From NCBI GenBank assembly GCA_031278535.1, contig JAITKH010000367.1, positions 1 through 24,379 of the forward strand: DNA of 24,379 bases, written 5' to 3'. The notes beneath the pieces were generated by a model. It saw only the letters and a list, made by a program, of their open reading frames with translations, did no database searches and was not told the origin of the DNA. A program made the translations under genes and the position numbers. How positions within the stretch are numbered: position 1 is the first letter of the stretch; each line of letters begins with the position of its first letter. The DNA comes from Planctomycetota bacterium (GTDB lineage: Bacteria; Planctomycetota; SZUA-567). Below are positions 1 through 7,846 of the stretch, piece after piece.

Positions 1-241
1 GCCTGCCGGTGGCCTGGGTTGTCGGGCAATCGACAAGTTCCAGCAGCGACCGGAGCTTGCCCTTCAGGGAGGAACCGGGAATATAGGGCAGGTTGGTAAT
101 GGGGTGGCGGATTATGGGATTGTCCGTCTCGCCGATGCCAACGGAATCCTTGGAGCCGCCTATCCGCAGCCCCGATTCCAGCACCTTCAGCGTGCCCCTG
201 AATTCCTCGATTCGCAGCAGCCTGATGACGTTGTTGGGCAT
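1..241 (-). CDS. csm3: Csm3 (Cas7-group RAMP), type III-A backbone subunit, 5' part only
   Basis: This partial gene gives the first 80 residues of Csm3 and runs off the left edge. Csm3 forms the repeated backbone of the Csm effector, binds crRNA and cleaves target RNA at 6-nt intervals. Family signatures seen are a glycine-rich GLRIGGS stretch (residues 24-30), IGETDNPIIRHP (36-47) and LPYIPGSSLKGKLRSLLE (51-68). By position, Asp40 probably corresponds to the target-RNA cleavage aspartate of known Csm3 proteins. The ATG at 241 has a GGGAGGG ribosome site 8 bases upstream. It follows the csm2 stop by 18 bases, so it is the fifth gene of the cas operon. The family is confident; only the rest of the gene is unknown. 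Confidence 0.93.
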   Translation of the reverse strand, partial: MPNNVIRLLRIEEFRGTLKVLESGLRIGGSKDSVGIGETDNPIIRHPITNLPYIPGSSLKGKLRSLLELVDCPTTQATGR

Positions 242-259
242 GGCGGCATCCCTCCCGGT

Positions 260-964
260 TCAAGACGGTTTTTTGAAATAACAGAGGATATTGGTTACAT
301 AGCGGAAAAACCCGAGCATTTCCCGGGGATCGGCGAGAACGATGTCCCGGTGGCGATCAAACAGGTCCTTGACCACCGGGGGCAGAACGCCCCGCTCGAC
401 CGCCCTCACCACCCGCTCGACATAAAGGACGCCGAATTTTTCCCTGGCCCAGAAAAATGGTTTTTTGTTGTCCCGCAGCGGAAGGGCCAGGGCCTGGAAT
501 TGCTGGAAAAGGCCGCGATACTGGGTAGGCTTCACTCCGCGCTCGAAAATTTCGGCCGCATCCCGGGCGGCATCGAAAAAAAGGCGCTGATCAAGGAAGC
601 CGTCGGCCCCATAAAATGAGGTGAAAACACAGGTTTCGGGAAGGATGCCGCCAAGGGCGCCCGTCCGCCCGGAAGCGGCCGGACGGGCGGCGGGCGGGTT
701 CCTGCGGGCAACGCCGGACCGATCCTGCCGCAAAAGAGGATGGCCGGGGTCGAGCGGCCCGGTCACGCGGACATTTTTTGCCGCCGGGCGATCATCCTTC
801 CCCTTGCCGATGTCAAACTCCACCGGCGATCCCGCATCCAAATCGTATCCGGCGTCATTCACGCCCGAAACGTGGAAAAACACTTCCGGATTCGACTCCG
901 CGGCGATAAAACCGAATCCCTTTTCCTTTATGAACCTGATCACCACGCCGATTTCCCTGGGCAT
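260..964 (-). CDS. csm2: Cold-shock domain fused to Csm2 (Cas11 small subunit)
   Basis: This 234-residue protein has two parts. Residues 4-67 look like a cold-shock (CspA-type) OB fold with both nucleic-acid motifs: RNP1 KGFGFI (15-20) and RNP2 VFFHVS (28-33). A proline/arginine/glycine-rich linker (about 68-110) leads to a Csm2-like helical domain (about 111-234), with the typical TQYRGLFQQFQAL (147-159) and a C-terminal helix ending in LGFFRYVTNILCYFKK. Ordinary Csm2 is about 120-160 residues and lacks the N-terminal domain. Csm2 lies along the crRNA-target duplex in the Csm complex, so the added domain may hold single-stranded RNA or DNA nearby (inference). ATG 964 is preferred over GTG 970, because GGAGG lies 7 bases before the ATG and only 1 base before the GTG. 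The gene starts 17 bases after the cas10 stop. The reading frame is continuous through both domains. Confidence 0.88.
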   Translation of the reverse strand: MPREIGVVIRFIKEKGFGFIAAESNPEVFFHVSGVNDAGYDLDAGSPVEFDIGKGKDDRPAAKNVRVTGPLDPGHPLLRQDRSGVARRNPPAARPAASGRTGALGGILPETCVFTSFYGADGFLDQRLFFDAARDAAEIFERGVKPTQYRGLFQQFQALALPLRDNKKPFFWAREKFGVLYVERVVRAVERGVLPPVVKDLFDRHRDIVLADPREMLGFFRYVTNILCYFKKPS

Positions 965-981
965 CTTCACGCCTCCGTTCT

Positions 982-3354
982 TCAGCCCCGATTGGCGGCC
1001 AGGGCATACCGGCAGACAAAACCCGCCGCCGGCATTTCCGCCGTCCCGGCCGGCGTCGCCAGCCTGGCCGCCCAGTCGCGCGCCTTCCTTTCCTCCTCGG
1101 TCCCTCCCCGCCAGGCGCGGACCAGATCCCGGTTCAGCCGGGGAGCGTATTCGAAATATTTCGTGTCACGCGTACGCTGAAAATTCCCGCTCATTTCGGC
1201 ATAGCCGAGGAGGCGCCTGATCTGGCTGGCTGACACCGTACCGTCGCCGAGCCAGCGGCCGAGCTGTTTGGCTTCGGCTAGGGCCTTGGCGAATTCGCTC
1301 CAGGGGAGCGACACGGACAGGGCGCTGATCCGCCCCTTGAAAGGCTGTCCCGCCATTTCGGACAGCGCCTGGAGCGCCACGCCTCCCCGGCCCGGAGCCG
1401 TCTTGGAGGCGTCGAGAAGCTGTTGGGCTTCCGCCATCGCCATGGTGACAGGCACGTTAACCGGCGCCACCGCCAGGCCGGCCGACAGATCCCAGGCGGG
1501 ATTCGACCCGGCATGGCGCCGCAAATCGCCGCGCAGGCGCAAGGCGAAATCGAAAACAAGGTTCCACGGGCCGATGGCGGCCACATCGTCGCCGCCGGAA
1601 TACAGCATGTAGATCGAGGCAAATTCACCGCCTGCCAGCAGTTCCTCCACATGCAGGCTGAAAAACGCCTCAAGGCTCCGGGACAGGGCCGCCACCCGCG
1701 AAATGGAGGCGTTCCCGCCGAACCCCTGGTTGAAAACATACCCCAGGTTGTCAACGTCAACCTTGAGGTAGCCCAAATATTTCTGCCCAAGCGCCAGTTG
1801 TCCCAGATCGGAAAACTCGATCGGTCCGTCGCCGCGGCAGGGAACATGCCTGGCCTTGGGCATGGCGATCAGGGGGATCTCCGGCGCCGCGGCCGGATCG
1901 AACCGGCCAAGACAGGCAAGTATGGCCGCCCCGTTCCCTTCTTCTCCGGACAGGAGAGAAAAGGAACCGATGGGCGCGGCGTTGTCGCCGGATCTGTCGT
2001 CATGAAACGCCACCCGGCCGGCCACGGTGATCGCCTTGCCCAATTCCCTGTCGGCGGCGCATTTTTCGCAAATTCCCCCGGGATGGCTTCCTTCCGGCAT
2101 TTTCCCGCAATCGGGACACAACCTGTCGGCATGGGGAACGCCGCCATCAAGGACGAATCCCTCCTCCCGCCAGCCGCTATCATCCTGCAGGATGGCGGCG
2201 GCCTCGCGGGTGCGCTCGGCGCGGAATCGCGCGGCCAAGCGATCGGCAAGAGCGTCGAAGGCACACAGTTCGTCGTCGGAGGCGGCAAGCCAGGCGCGGG
2301 AAAGGCTCAACCCGGCGCCGGATTCGCGATACAGCCATTCCGACGCCTCCTTCCACAGGGCGTCGATGCCGGCGGCGACCCAGCCGGCATTGGGCAGGAG
2401 CAGGTGGAATTTTCCCCCGGCCCGCATGACGCACTGGGTAACGGGGAGCCGCAGGCGCCGCAGGATGGCGAGCATGAGACAGTCGGCATAGGCGGAAATG
2501 TGGAAGGACCTGGCCCTGAGCCGCCTGGCCAGGCGGCCGTGGCCGGCATGGACGTCAAAAATGTGCCGCTGAATGCCGTCCAGGCCGCAGGCCAGCAGCA
2601 GAAACGGCTTTTTCCCGTCCTCGGCCCAGCGCCTGGCCACCGCAATCGCGGCGGTGGTCTTCAGGTGATCGAAAAGGGAAATGTCTGGCCTGGCATTGAC
2701 GGCGGAAGGCACGCACCAGGTGAAATGCTCGAGGACCGCGGAGGCCCGGTCAGCGAACCCGATGGGTGACGGGCAGCGGTTGGCGTCCCAGGCGGCGACG
2801 AATTCCTGCCACAAGGCGGCGTATGACGCCGTCAGGTTTTCTCCGTCGTCCGACTGGACCGGGAAACAGGCGCTGCCGGAAAAGGCGCCGATATCGAGCC
2901 GGCCTCCGTCCCGGGCGGCGTCGAATTCCCCAGGAAATACCGTGGCCAGTGGCGGCAGCATCCTGGTCACGCGTATGCCCGGCCGTCCGGCCTCTTCCGC
3001 CGGATCGCGATCAAGGCGTTCCATGCCCGACGACAGGCGATCGGCTTCCGTCACCAGGCGCTGTTCCCCGTTGTCGGGACGATGGTGACAACAGGCCAGG
3101 TTGGCTATGCGGACGGAATTCAGTCCGGCCGGCCAGAAATGATCGGCCAGAAAAAATTCGTTTGTATAGAGGACATGCCGATGCGAGTACCGGCCTTTCC
3201 GGACGGGACAGACAATGCCTTCCAGCCCCAGGCTTTGGGGGCTCAGCCCCGTTCCCGGCCCGTTGGCCCGTTCCAGGAACTTGCCGATGTCGTGAAGAAG
3301 GCAGGCCAGCGCCAGTTCCGCGGTTTCCCCGGGATCGGCGGGATATTTTTCCAT
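982..3354 (-). CDS. cas10: Cas10/Csm1, HD nuclease and cyclic oligoadenylate synthase subunit
   Basis: This is the large subunit of the type III-A effector (790 residues). Residues 19-26 (LLHDIGKF) are the HD-domain signature (His21-Asp22), and a second histidine-rich patch, CCHHRPD, lies at 88-94. A zinc ribbon has Cys413, Cys416, Cys429 and Cys432. The second palm domain has VDVDNLG (532-538) and the intact YSGGDD motif (585-590), so synthesis of cyclic oligoadenylate from ATP on target-RNA binding is expected. The HD domain should cut single-stranded DNA. The ATG at 3354 is chosen because the HD motif then sits near residue 20, as usual, and GGAGAG lies upstream. An open frame continues to 3468 but would overlap cas6. 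The start is 37 bases after the cas6 stop. No key residue appears to be missing. Confidence 0.95.
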   Translation of the reverse strand: MEKYPADPGETAELALACLLHDIGKFLERANGPGTGLSPQSLGLEGIVCPVRKGRYSHRHVLYTNEFFLADHFWPAGLNSVRIANLACCHHRPDNGEQRLVTEADRLSSGMERLDRDPAEEAGRPGIRVTRMLPPLATVFPGEFDAARDGGRLDIGAFSGSACFPVQSDDGENLTASYAALWQEFVAAWDANRCPSPIGFADRASAVLEHFTWCVPSAVNARPDISLFDHLKTTAAIAVARRWAEDGKKPFLLLACGLDGIQRHIFDVHAGHGRLARRLRARSFHISAYADCLMLAILRRLRLPVTQCVMRAGGKFHLLLPNAGWVAAGIDALWKEASEWLYRESGAGLSLSRAWLAASDDELCAFDALADRLAARFRAERTREAAAILQDDSGWREEGFVLDGGVPHADRLCPDCGKMPEGSHPGGICEKCAADRELGKAITVAGRVAFHDDRSGDNAAPIGSFSLLSGEEGNGAAILACLGRFDPAAAPEIPLIAMPKARHVPCRGDGPIEFSDLGQLALGQKYLGYLKVDVDNLGYVFNQGFGGNASISRVAALSRSLEAFFSLHVEELLAGGEFASIYMLYSGGDDVAAIGPWNLVFDFALRLRGDLRRHAGSNPAWDLSAGLAVAPVNVPVTMAMAEAQQLLDASKTAPGRGGVALQALSEMAGQPFKGRISALSVSLPWSEFAKALAEAKQLGRWLGDGTVSASQIRRLLGYAEMSGNFQRTRDTKYFEYAPRLNRDLVRAWRGGTEEERKARDWAARLATPAGTAEMPAAGFVCRYALAANRG

Positions 3355-3391
3355 GGGCGGCACTCTCCATCCCCGGTCCAGACCGCGCGCC

Positions 3392-4345
3392 TCAAAGCGA
3401 ATCGTCCGACGCCAGTATCCGGCCCAGTCCGAAAAGGGCGTTCTTGCCCACATGCACGTATTCGCCAAGGCGGAAGAGCGGCTCCAGGACGCCGAAATCC
3501 CCTTCCCAGCGCAACCAGCCGGTCACGCCGCCGACCGGAATGTCCCGTTGCTGCCGGGTGCTGTGCCGCCGATGCTCGTTCCAGGCGGTTTTCCTCTCCA
3601 GCGGAACCGCGCCGGCAGCGGCGGGCCGGTAGGCTGGCGCGAGGATTTCAGTATATCCGTCCCCGTAAAAATACCGCAAGAGGAAAATGCGCCTGGCAAG
3701 CGCCTCGGCGATGTCCGGCAGATCGGGCGCGCGGTTTATCCTGCCGGCGGTCTGGATCCGGAGCGGCGTGACCAGCCTGAGGGAGAAACGACAATGCCGC
3801 GACTGCCCCGGCGACAGGCCCAAAGCGGTGCCATCGGCGGCGGCCGCCTTGCCGCCCGGCATCCATCGTTCCTGTCCGTTCTCTCCAAAAATTCCCAGCA
3901 GATCATACCGCACCTTATCGCTGCCCAGACCGGCGGCGCCCAGGTCCTGGAAGGCCAGGGCAACATAGGGAAGATATTCCAGCGCTTTTCCGATCAGAAT
4001 GAAGGAAAAACGAATTTTTGTCCCCGGCTCCGGTACGCCGGGAGCATGGTCCGGCGATTCGATGATCAGGGGATGGGGGGCATGGGGATACAGGCGCATC
4101 ACTTCCGAAGCGGGAGGAACAGGAGTCTCGAACAGGTAGCTGTAGGGACAGACGGTGAACAGGGCGCATCCGCCACATGTTTCCCGGCGCCGGGAGCACG
4201 ACAACCGGCGCAACGCCAGGCCGAAGCCGCCGCGGAGGGTTTGGCCCCAGCGTCGGGAAACCCGGCCGGAGGTGCGGAAGGCGATCTCGCAGACGAATCG
4301 GTCCAGCCGCAGGACCGGAACGATCCCGGCGTCCGGGTCAGCCAT
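3392..4345 (-). CDS. cas6: Cas6 family CRISPR pre-crRNA endoribonuclease
   Basis: This 317-residue RAMP-superfamily protein should cut the CRISPR transcript within repeats to make crRNAs. The C-terminal stretch LGEYVHVGKNALFGLGRI (about 293-310) matches the glycine-rich C-terminal loop of the larger Cas6 family (PF10040-type). A four-cysteine cluster (Cys50, Cys57, Cys60, Cys66), common in this subgroup, may bind metal. The active-site histidine could not be assigned with confidence. The ATG at 4345 overlaps the end of the upstream CARF-HEPN gene by 8 bases (ATGGCTGA), which implies translational coupling. Its presence inside the operon suggests a CRISPR array belongs to this locus, but none is in the window. 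Confidence 0.87.
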   Translation of the reverse strand: MADPDAGIVPVLRLDRFVCEIAFRTSGRVSRRWGQTLRGGFGLALRRLSCSRRRETCGGCALFTVCPYSYLFETPVPPASEVMRLYPHAPHPLIIESPDHAPGVPEPGTKIRFSFILIGKALEYLPYVALAFQDLGAAGLGSDKVRYDLLGIFGENGQERWMPGGKAAAADGTALGLSPGQSRHCRFSLRLVTPLRIQTAGRINRAPDLPDIAEALARRIFLLRYFYGDGYTEILAPAYRPAAAGAVPLERKTAWNEHRRHSTRQQRDIPVGGVTGWLRWEGDFGVLEPLFRLGEYVHVGKNALFGLGRILASDDSL

Positions 4346-5807
4346 TGTCGGCTTCGAATTTCTCGAACGCCAATGTTTTGGCGCCGTCCCTGGTGCTGTT
4401 CGGCAGGCCGGACGGAAGGGGATGCCGCTTCAAATAGTCGTCAAGCGTCCTTTCGGCCGCGTTTTTCAATTTATTGCAATCTTTCTCCGGTATGTTTTTC
4501 TCCCCGTGGGCGAGGATGGACAGGTTCCGGGCCTCGCCGATCTCTTTCAGGTACTTCAGGTATTTGTCGTCTTCCGGGGTGGATTGCCCCGGGAGGCGTT
4601 CATCAAGCGCCAGCAGGAGAATCGCCGTGTTTATGAAGGCGAGCTTGTCCGGAAGGCTGTCCTCGCTTCTCTCGGCATCCAAATTCCGGCTAATGGCACA
4701 ATAGCGTTGCCGCAACGCTTCCAATTCTTTCTCGTTCCCTGCCAGCAGGCTGTAGTCGACGCGGGAGGGTTTCAGTCCCGGATGGCTGCCGGCCAGGAAC
4801 GACACCAGGCTTCCTTCCAGGCAACGATAGAAAAACAGGCTGGAAAAGTCGAAGCGCCTGTTTTCCAGATGATGAAGGCCAAGAAGGTAAAACGTCAGCA
4901 GCGTCGCGGCGGGCGGTCGCTCCTCTCTGGAAAAATCGCGGAGAAAATCCATCTGCCGGCGGAGGCGCCCGATCTGCTCCGGCCGCATTTCCTGGCAAAC
5001 AAAATGGGTTTTTAGCTGTGCCTCCACCTTGTCCAGTGCCTTGGCGACGCCGGCGATGTCCATGTCGCACCAGGCCGCGTACATTTCGGCCAGCCGGCTC
5101 TTGAAGCGGACGAACTGGCTTCCGTTCTCGATCCGGTCCGCCAAGTCGCGGTACTGCCCGGCGGCCTGGCGAAAATGCCCGCGACAAAAAATCAGGTCGG
5201 TTCTCTCCTTTTCCTGTTCGCCGAAAACGGCGACGGGATTCGGGAGCAGCATGACGCGTTCCATGCCCGGTTCATCCGGGCCGCGAATGGCGGGGTTGTA
5301 GGATCTGTTATCCACATAGCAAATGTCCATGCCCAATTGCCAGGCGGCGAAGGCGGCCGAGGCGCTCATCACTTTTTTGCCGCCGGTTATGTCCATAACC
5401 CCCTCTCCTCTTCCCACGCCCGCATCTTTCATTTTATCCCTGATTTTCTCATAAATTTTCAGCGGATCCGTGGACTCGCAGTGATCATGCGCAAAATCGC
5501 CATGTTGTATCGAATCGCCCAATCCTTTATCAATCCAGTTGATTTCGGCTTCACTTTCCTTCGAGGTCAGGACATACAGCTTTTGCGGTTGCAGGACGCG
5601 GCAGGCGATGACGGTGGTTTCGGGGGTGAAGCCGCCGAGGCTAATCATGAGACGATAGCGACTGGATCCGCGGATATCCGGGGAATTCTCCTTGACTTTT
5701 TCAATCGCCCAGTCCAGCAAATGCTCGAAGAAATAGGCCGTGCGTTCCCGATTGTCCTTTGTTTCTTTCCAAGTCCGGATCTTGTCGGCCAATGCATCCG
5801 TAGACAC
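4338..5807 (-). CDS. CARF-HEPN ribonuclease, Csm6/TIGR02710-like CRISPR ancillary effector
   Basis: This 489-residue protein is the first gene of the cas operon. After a helical start, residues 51-65 (YRLMISLGGFTPETT) and 77-83 look like CARF strands. DITGGKKVMSASAAFAAW (139-156) is the CARF ligand-loop signature of the TIGR02710/Csm6-like group. The helical C-terminal half holds a HEPN-type motif, RNLSILAHG, with Arg427 and His434 (R-x6-H). The expected role is sensing cyclic oligoadenylate from Cas10 and degrading RNA non-specifically. The GTG at 5807 is chosen because AAGGAG lies 5 bases upstream and just downstream of a strong promoter; an open frame extends to 5933 but crosses that promoter. 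The exact subfamily is less certain than the CARF-HEPN assignment. Confidence 0.86.
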   Translation of the reverse strand: MSTDALADKIRTWKETKDNRERTAYFFEHLLDWAIEKVKENSPDIRGSSRYRLMISLGGFTPETTVIACRVLQPQKLYVLTSKESEAEINWIDKGLGDSIQHGDFAHDHCESTDPLKIYEKIRDKMKDAGVGRGEGVMDITGGKKVMSASAAFAAWQLGMDICYVDNRSYNPAIRGPDEPGMERVMLLPNPVAVFGEQEKERTDLIFCRGHFRQAAGQYRDLADRIENGSQFVRFKSRLAEMYAAWCDMDIAGVAKALDKVEAQLKTHFVCQEMRPEQIGRLRRQMDFLRDFSREERPPAATLLTFYLLGLHHLENRRFDFSSLFFYRCLEGSLVSFLAGSHPGLKPSRVDYSLLAGNEKELEALRQRYCAISRNLDAERSEDSLPDKLAFINTAILLLALDERLPGQSTPEDDKYLKYLKEIGEARNLSILAHGEKNIPEKDCNKLKNAAERTLDDYLKRHPLPSGLPNSTRDGAKTLAFEKFEADNG

Positions 5808-5838
5808 GGCGTCTCCTTTTTCAAAGATGGTTTCCGGC

Positions 5839-5866
5839 AGTATACGGCGCCCGCCGAGCTTGTCAA
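5839..5866 (-). promoter_or_regulatory. Sigma-70-type promoter of the cas operon
   Basis: On the minus strand a perfect TTGACA (-35, 5861-5866) and TATACT (-10, 5839-5844) are separated by 16 bases. The predicted start is near 5832, giving a leader of about 25 bases that contains the AAGGAG of the first gene. This is the best promoter match in the window and implies housekeeping, constitutive-type transcription of the whole cas operon. Confidence 0.72.
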
Positions 5867-5904
5867 TGCCAATTAGGGGAGTTCGGGGGTCCTGTCGTTT
5901 CCCC

Positions 5905-5933
5905 TTGACATGGAAGGCCGTCTCCCCTACCAT
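5905..5933 (+). promoter_or_regulatory. Sigma-70-type promoter for the divergent PPTase gene
   Basis: On the plus strand a perfect TTGACA (5905-5910) is followed after 17 bases by TACCAT (5928-5933, 4 of 6 matches to TATAAT). It points away from the cas promoter; the two -35 boxes are 38 bases apart. A leader of about 70 bases would precede the ATG at 6010. Confidence 0.5.
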
Positions 5934-6009
5934 TCCCTTACTGGGGAAGAACCGCCATCAAGTCGCCCAAAAACGACGTTTGTTTTCCAGAAGCTCTTCG
6001 GATTGGGCA

Positions 6010-6906
6010 ATGCGCCGGAACGCGCTCGGTGATTGGGACATCTGGGGCGGGGCGGCGGGGAACGAGCCTCGCCATCCCGGCGGGATATGCCTTCACTTCT
6101 GCCTGACCGACCAGGTCTCGCCGGCCGATTGCACCGTCCTCCTCTCATGGCTGGACACGCTTGAACAGGAACGGCGTCGTCGTTTCGCTTCCGATCGAGG
6201 CCGCCGGCTTTTCGGAATCGCCCACGGATTGACCCGCTATTGCCTGTCCCTGTGGACGGCGGCCCGGTCGCCGGACGGGACAGCCCCGGTCCATCCCGGA
6301 GAATGGCGCTTCGCCGCCGAGCCTTTCGGCAGGCCGCGCGCCCTGCTCCCGCCCGGGACGGCGCCGAAGCCGCCCGCGCCGGTCTTCAGCCTGTCGCATG
6401 CCCGGGACGCGGTGGCGGTGGCGGTGGCGGCCGGCGGCCAAGTGGGAACGGATGTCGAAAACGTCGGGCGCAGAGGCGATTTCCCGTCGCTGGCGGAACG
6501 CTTTTTCGCTCCCGAGGAACGCGCGCATGTCGCCGAGGCCGGCGATTCGCCGGAAGGGCGAAGGCGGTTTCTTCAATACTGGACGCTCAAGGAAAGCTAC
6601 CTCAAGGCGCTGGGCCTGGGAATGAACAAATCCATGTCGTCCTTCGCGCTTATGGCCGGCCCGGGAACGGCGGAACGGCTGCATGATCGGGACGGGACGG
6701 GCGGAATCTGGGATTTTCGATCCCTTTCCGCGCCCGGCGGCATGATCGTCTCCCTGGCGGCGCGAAGAACCGCCGCCGGCGAAATTCCGTACGTCCGCTT
6801 GCGGATCGGAGAATCGATCTCGGGCTGGTCGGAGCCGATCGCCATCCCCCCCGTACCGGAAACGCCGCGTTCCGGCATGGGTGTTCCGAAAAATCCGACT
6901 CTTTGA
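6010..6906 (+). CDS. 4'-phosphopantetheinyl transferase, Sfp-type
   Basis: This 298-residue enzyme should move phosphopantetheine from CoA to a serine of carrier proteins. The family core is visible: FSLSHARD (126-133), GTDVE (146-150, Mg-binding Asp/Glu), FFAPEE (165-170) and WTLKESYLKALGLG (191-204), whose Glu and Lys are catalytic and CoA-contacting positions in the family. The protein is longer than usual (about 220-250) because of a C-terminal tail with no recognised motif. The ATG at 6010 has a weak ribosome site; the N-terminus starts where Sfp homologues normally align. No polyketide or peptide synthetase lies nearby, so the partner is probably fatty-acid ACP or a distant cluster. It shares its upstream region with the cas operon, probably by chance. 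Confidence 0.85.
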   Translation: MRRNALGDWDIWGGAAGNEPRHPGGICLHFCLTDQVSPADCTVLLSWLDTLEQERRRRFASDRGRRLFGIAHGLTRYCLSLWTAARSPDGTAPVHPGEWRFAAEPFGRPRALLPPGTAPKPPAPVFSLSHARDAVAVAVAAGGQVGTDVENVGRRGDFPSLAERFFAPEERAHVAEAGDSPEGRRRFLQYWTLKESYLKALGLGMNKSMSSFALMAGPGTAERLHDRDGTGGIWDFRSLSAPGGMIVSLAARRTAAGEIPYVRLRIGESISGWSEPIAIPPVPETPRSGMGVPKNPTL

Positions 6907-7154
6907 TATCTGCCCGCGCCGGGCCGAAATGGTGAAAATCCCTCTTGGCCAAAAATCGCGATTTCAAGTTGCCGAGAGCATGAATGAATCCGGCCGACCA
7001 TGCATTTCCCGTTTTTTCCCCGTTTTTTTTGAAATCGGCGTAACAAATCCCGCCGACTGGGCACTATGCCAATGGATATCCGAAAAACCCGTTCCGGGCC
7101 CGTTGGTCCGGGGTTGCAAACACACATGGGGGATTTCTTTCATAGGAGAAACGC
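6907..7154. other. 248-base gap between PPTase and Spy-like gene
   Basis: No gene is supported here. It contains a 12-base perfect palindrome (AAATCGCGATTT, 6953-6964) and two T-runs (about 7009-7028) that lower local GC sharply. A clear GC hairpin in front of the T-runs, as a classical terminator needs, was not found. The 3' end carries AGGAG (7144-7148), the ribosome site of the next gene. Confidence 0.5.
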
Positions 7155-7793
7155 ATGTTCCAAAAAAGCGTTGCCGCATTCGCCGTCGTCCTTTCCCTCG
7201 CCCTGCTCGCTGCGGATTCCCCGGCGGGAGAACGGAGGCCGGGCGGCCGGGACGGCTGGCGCGGCCCTCGTCAGGGGCGGTTCCGGGACGGCCGAAAGGG
7301 AGAAAGAGGGCCGGGCGAGTGGGACGGTCGTCACCCGGGGCGTTTCCGGGATGGCTGGACGCGCCGGGGCGGATCGCGCTTCCACGGCTTCCTTCCGCGG
7401 CCGCTCCCGATCGCCGACCTTGAGCTGGATGCGGGGCAAAAGGCCAAAATTGTCGAGTTGTTGACGGCTAGTTTCAAGAGCGGCCTGGAAATTCGCCTGG
7501 AAATACGGGAAATTGAGCGCCGGCTGGAAAAACTGCGCGAAACGCCCTCCGTCGCCGGGGACGACATCGTGACGGCTAATGCCGACCTGGGCCGGGCCAG
7601 GGGCAAACTGGAGGCGCTGGCGACGGGAACCCGTCGGGAAATCCGGGCCGTTCTCACCCCGGAACAAGTGGAACAAATGAACGATTCCTCGAAACGGCGG
7701 CCCGGCTATCCGTGCGGCCCGGGCCGGTGGGGATGTTTCCCGCCTGCCGATCCCGAAGACGACGGCGGGAGCGAAGAAGACGGGGAGGAGTGA
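7155..7793 (+). CDS. Secreted Spy/CpxP-like (LTXXQ) protein with RG-rich N-terminal segment
   Basis: This 212-residue protein begins with a signal peptide (MFQKSVAAFAVVLSLALLA, cleavage near 20-25), so it is probably periplasmic. After a 50-residue Arg/Gly-rich stretch carrying two copies of GRFRDG, a helical region (about 91-175) has the paired motifs of the Spy/CpxP/metal-resistance superfamily: LDAGQKAKI and, later, LTPEQVEQM. The C-terminal tail has two cysteines and is very acidic (EDDGGSEEDGEE). Family members act as periplasmic chaperones or metal/envelope-stress sensors. AGGAG lies 6 bases before the ATG. The neighbouring sigma factor and sensor suggest a common stress circuit. The specific ligand cannot be read from sequence. 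Confidence 0.75.
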   Translation: MFQKSVAAFAVVLSLALLAADSPAGERRPGGRDGWRGPRQGRFRDGRKGERGPGEWDGRHPGRFRDGWTRRGGSRFHGFLPRPLPIADLELDAGQKAKIVELLTASFKSGLEIRLEIREIERRLEKLRETPSVAGDDIVTANADLGRARGKLEALATGTRREIRAVLTPEQVEQMNDSSKRRPGYPCGPGRWGCFPPADPEDDGGSEEDGEE

Positions 7794-7799
7794 GCGGGA

Positions 7800-7828
7800 T
7801 TGCGCCCGACGGCTGCGATGAATATAAT
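7800..7828 (+). promoter_or_regulatory. Possible promoter of the ECF sigma operon
   Basis: A perfect TATAAT (7823-7828) stands out in GC-rich DNA, with a weak TTGCGC (7800-7805) 17 bases upstream. It sits right after the Spy-like stop and would give the sigma factor its own transcript, starting near 7835. Confidence 0.4.
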
Positions 7829-7846
7829 GCGCGGCGGGACAAGTCA

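Noticed and set aside
1423..2769. Long plus-strand open frame opposite cas10
   Set aside because: It is a GC-driven antisense shadow of cas10 and shows no recognisable domain; cas10 has all its motifs.
5808..6009. Short CRISPR array or leader between the cas operon and the PPTase gene
   Set aside because: No repeated unit is present in these 202 bases; they hold two promoters only.
6412..6440. GGTGGC triplet repeat inside the PPTase gene
   Set aside because: It encodes an Ala-Val run in frame and fits the protein core; no sign of slippage.
7040..7070. Possible ECF promoter (GTAACA-like box) upstream of the Spy-like gene
   Set aside because: No matching CGTC-type -10 element lies at the right distance; too weak to list.
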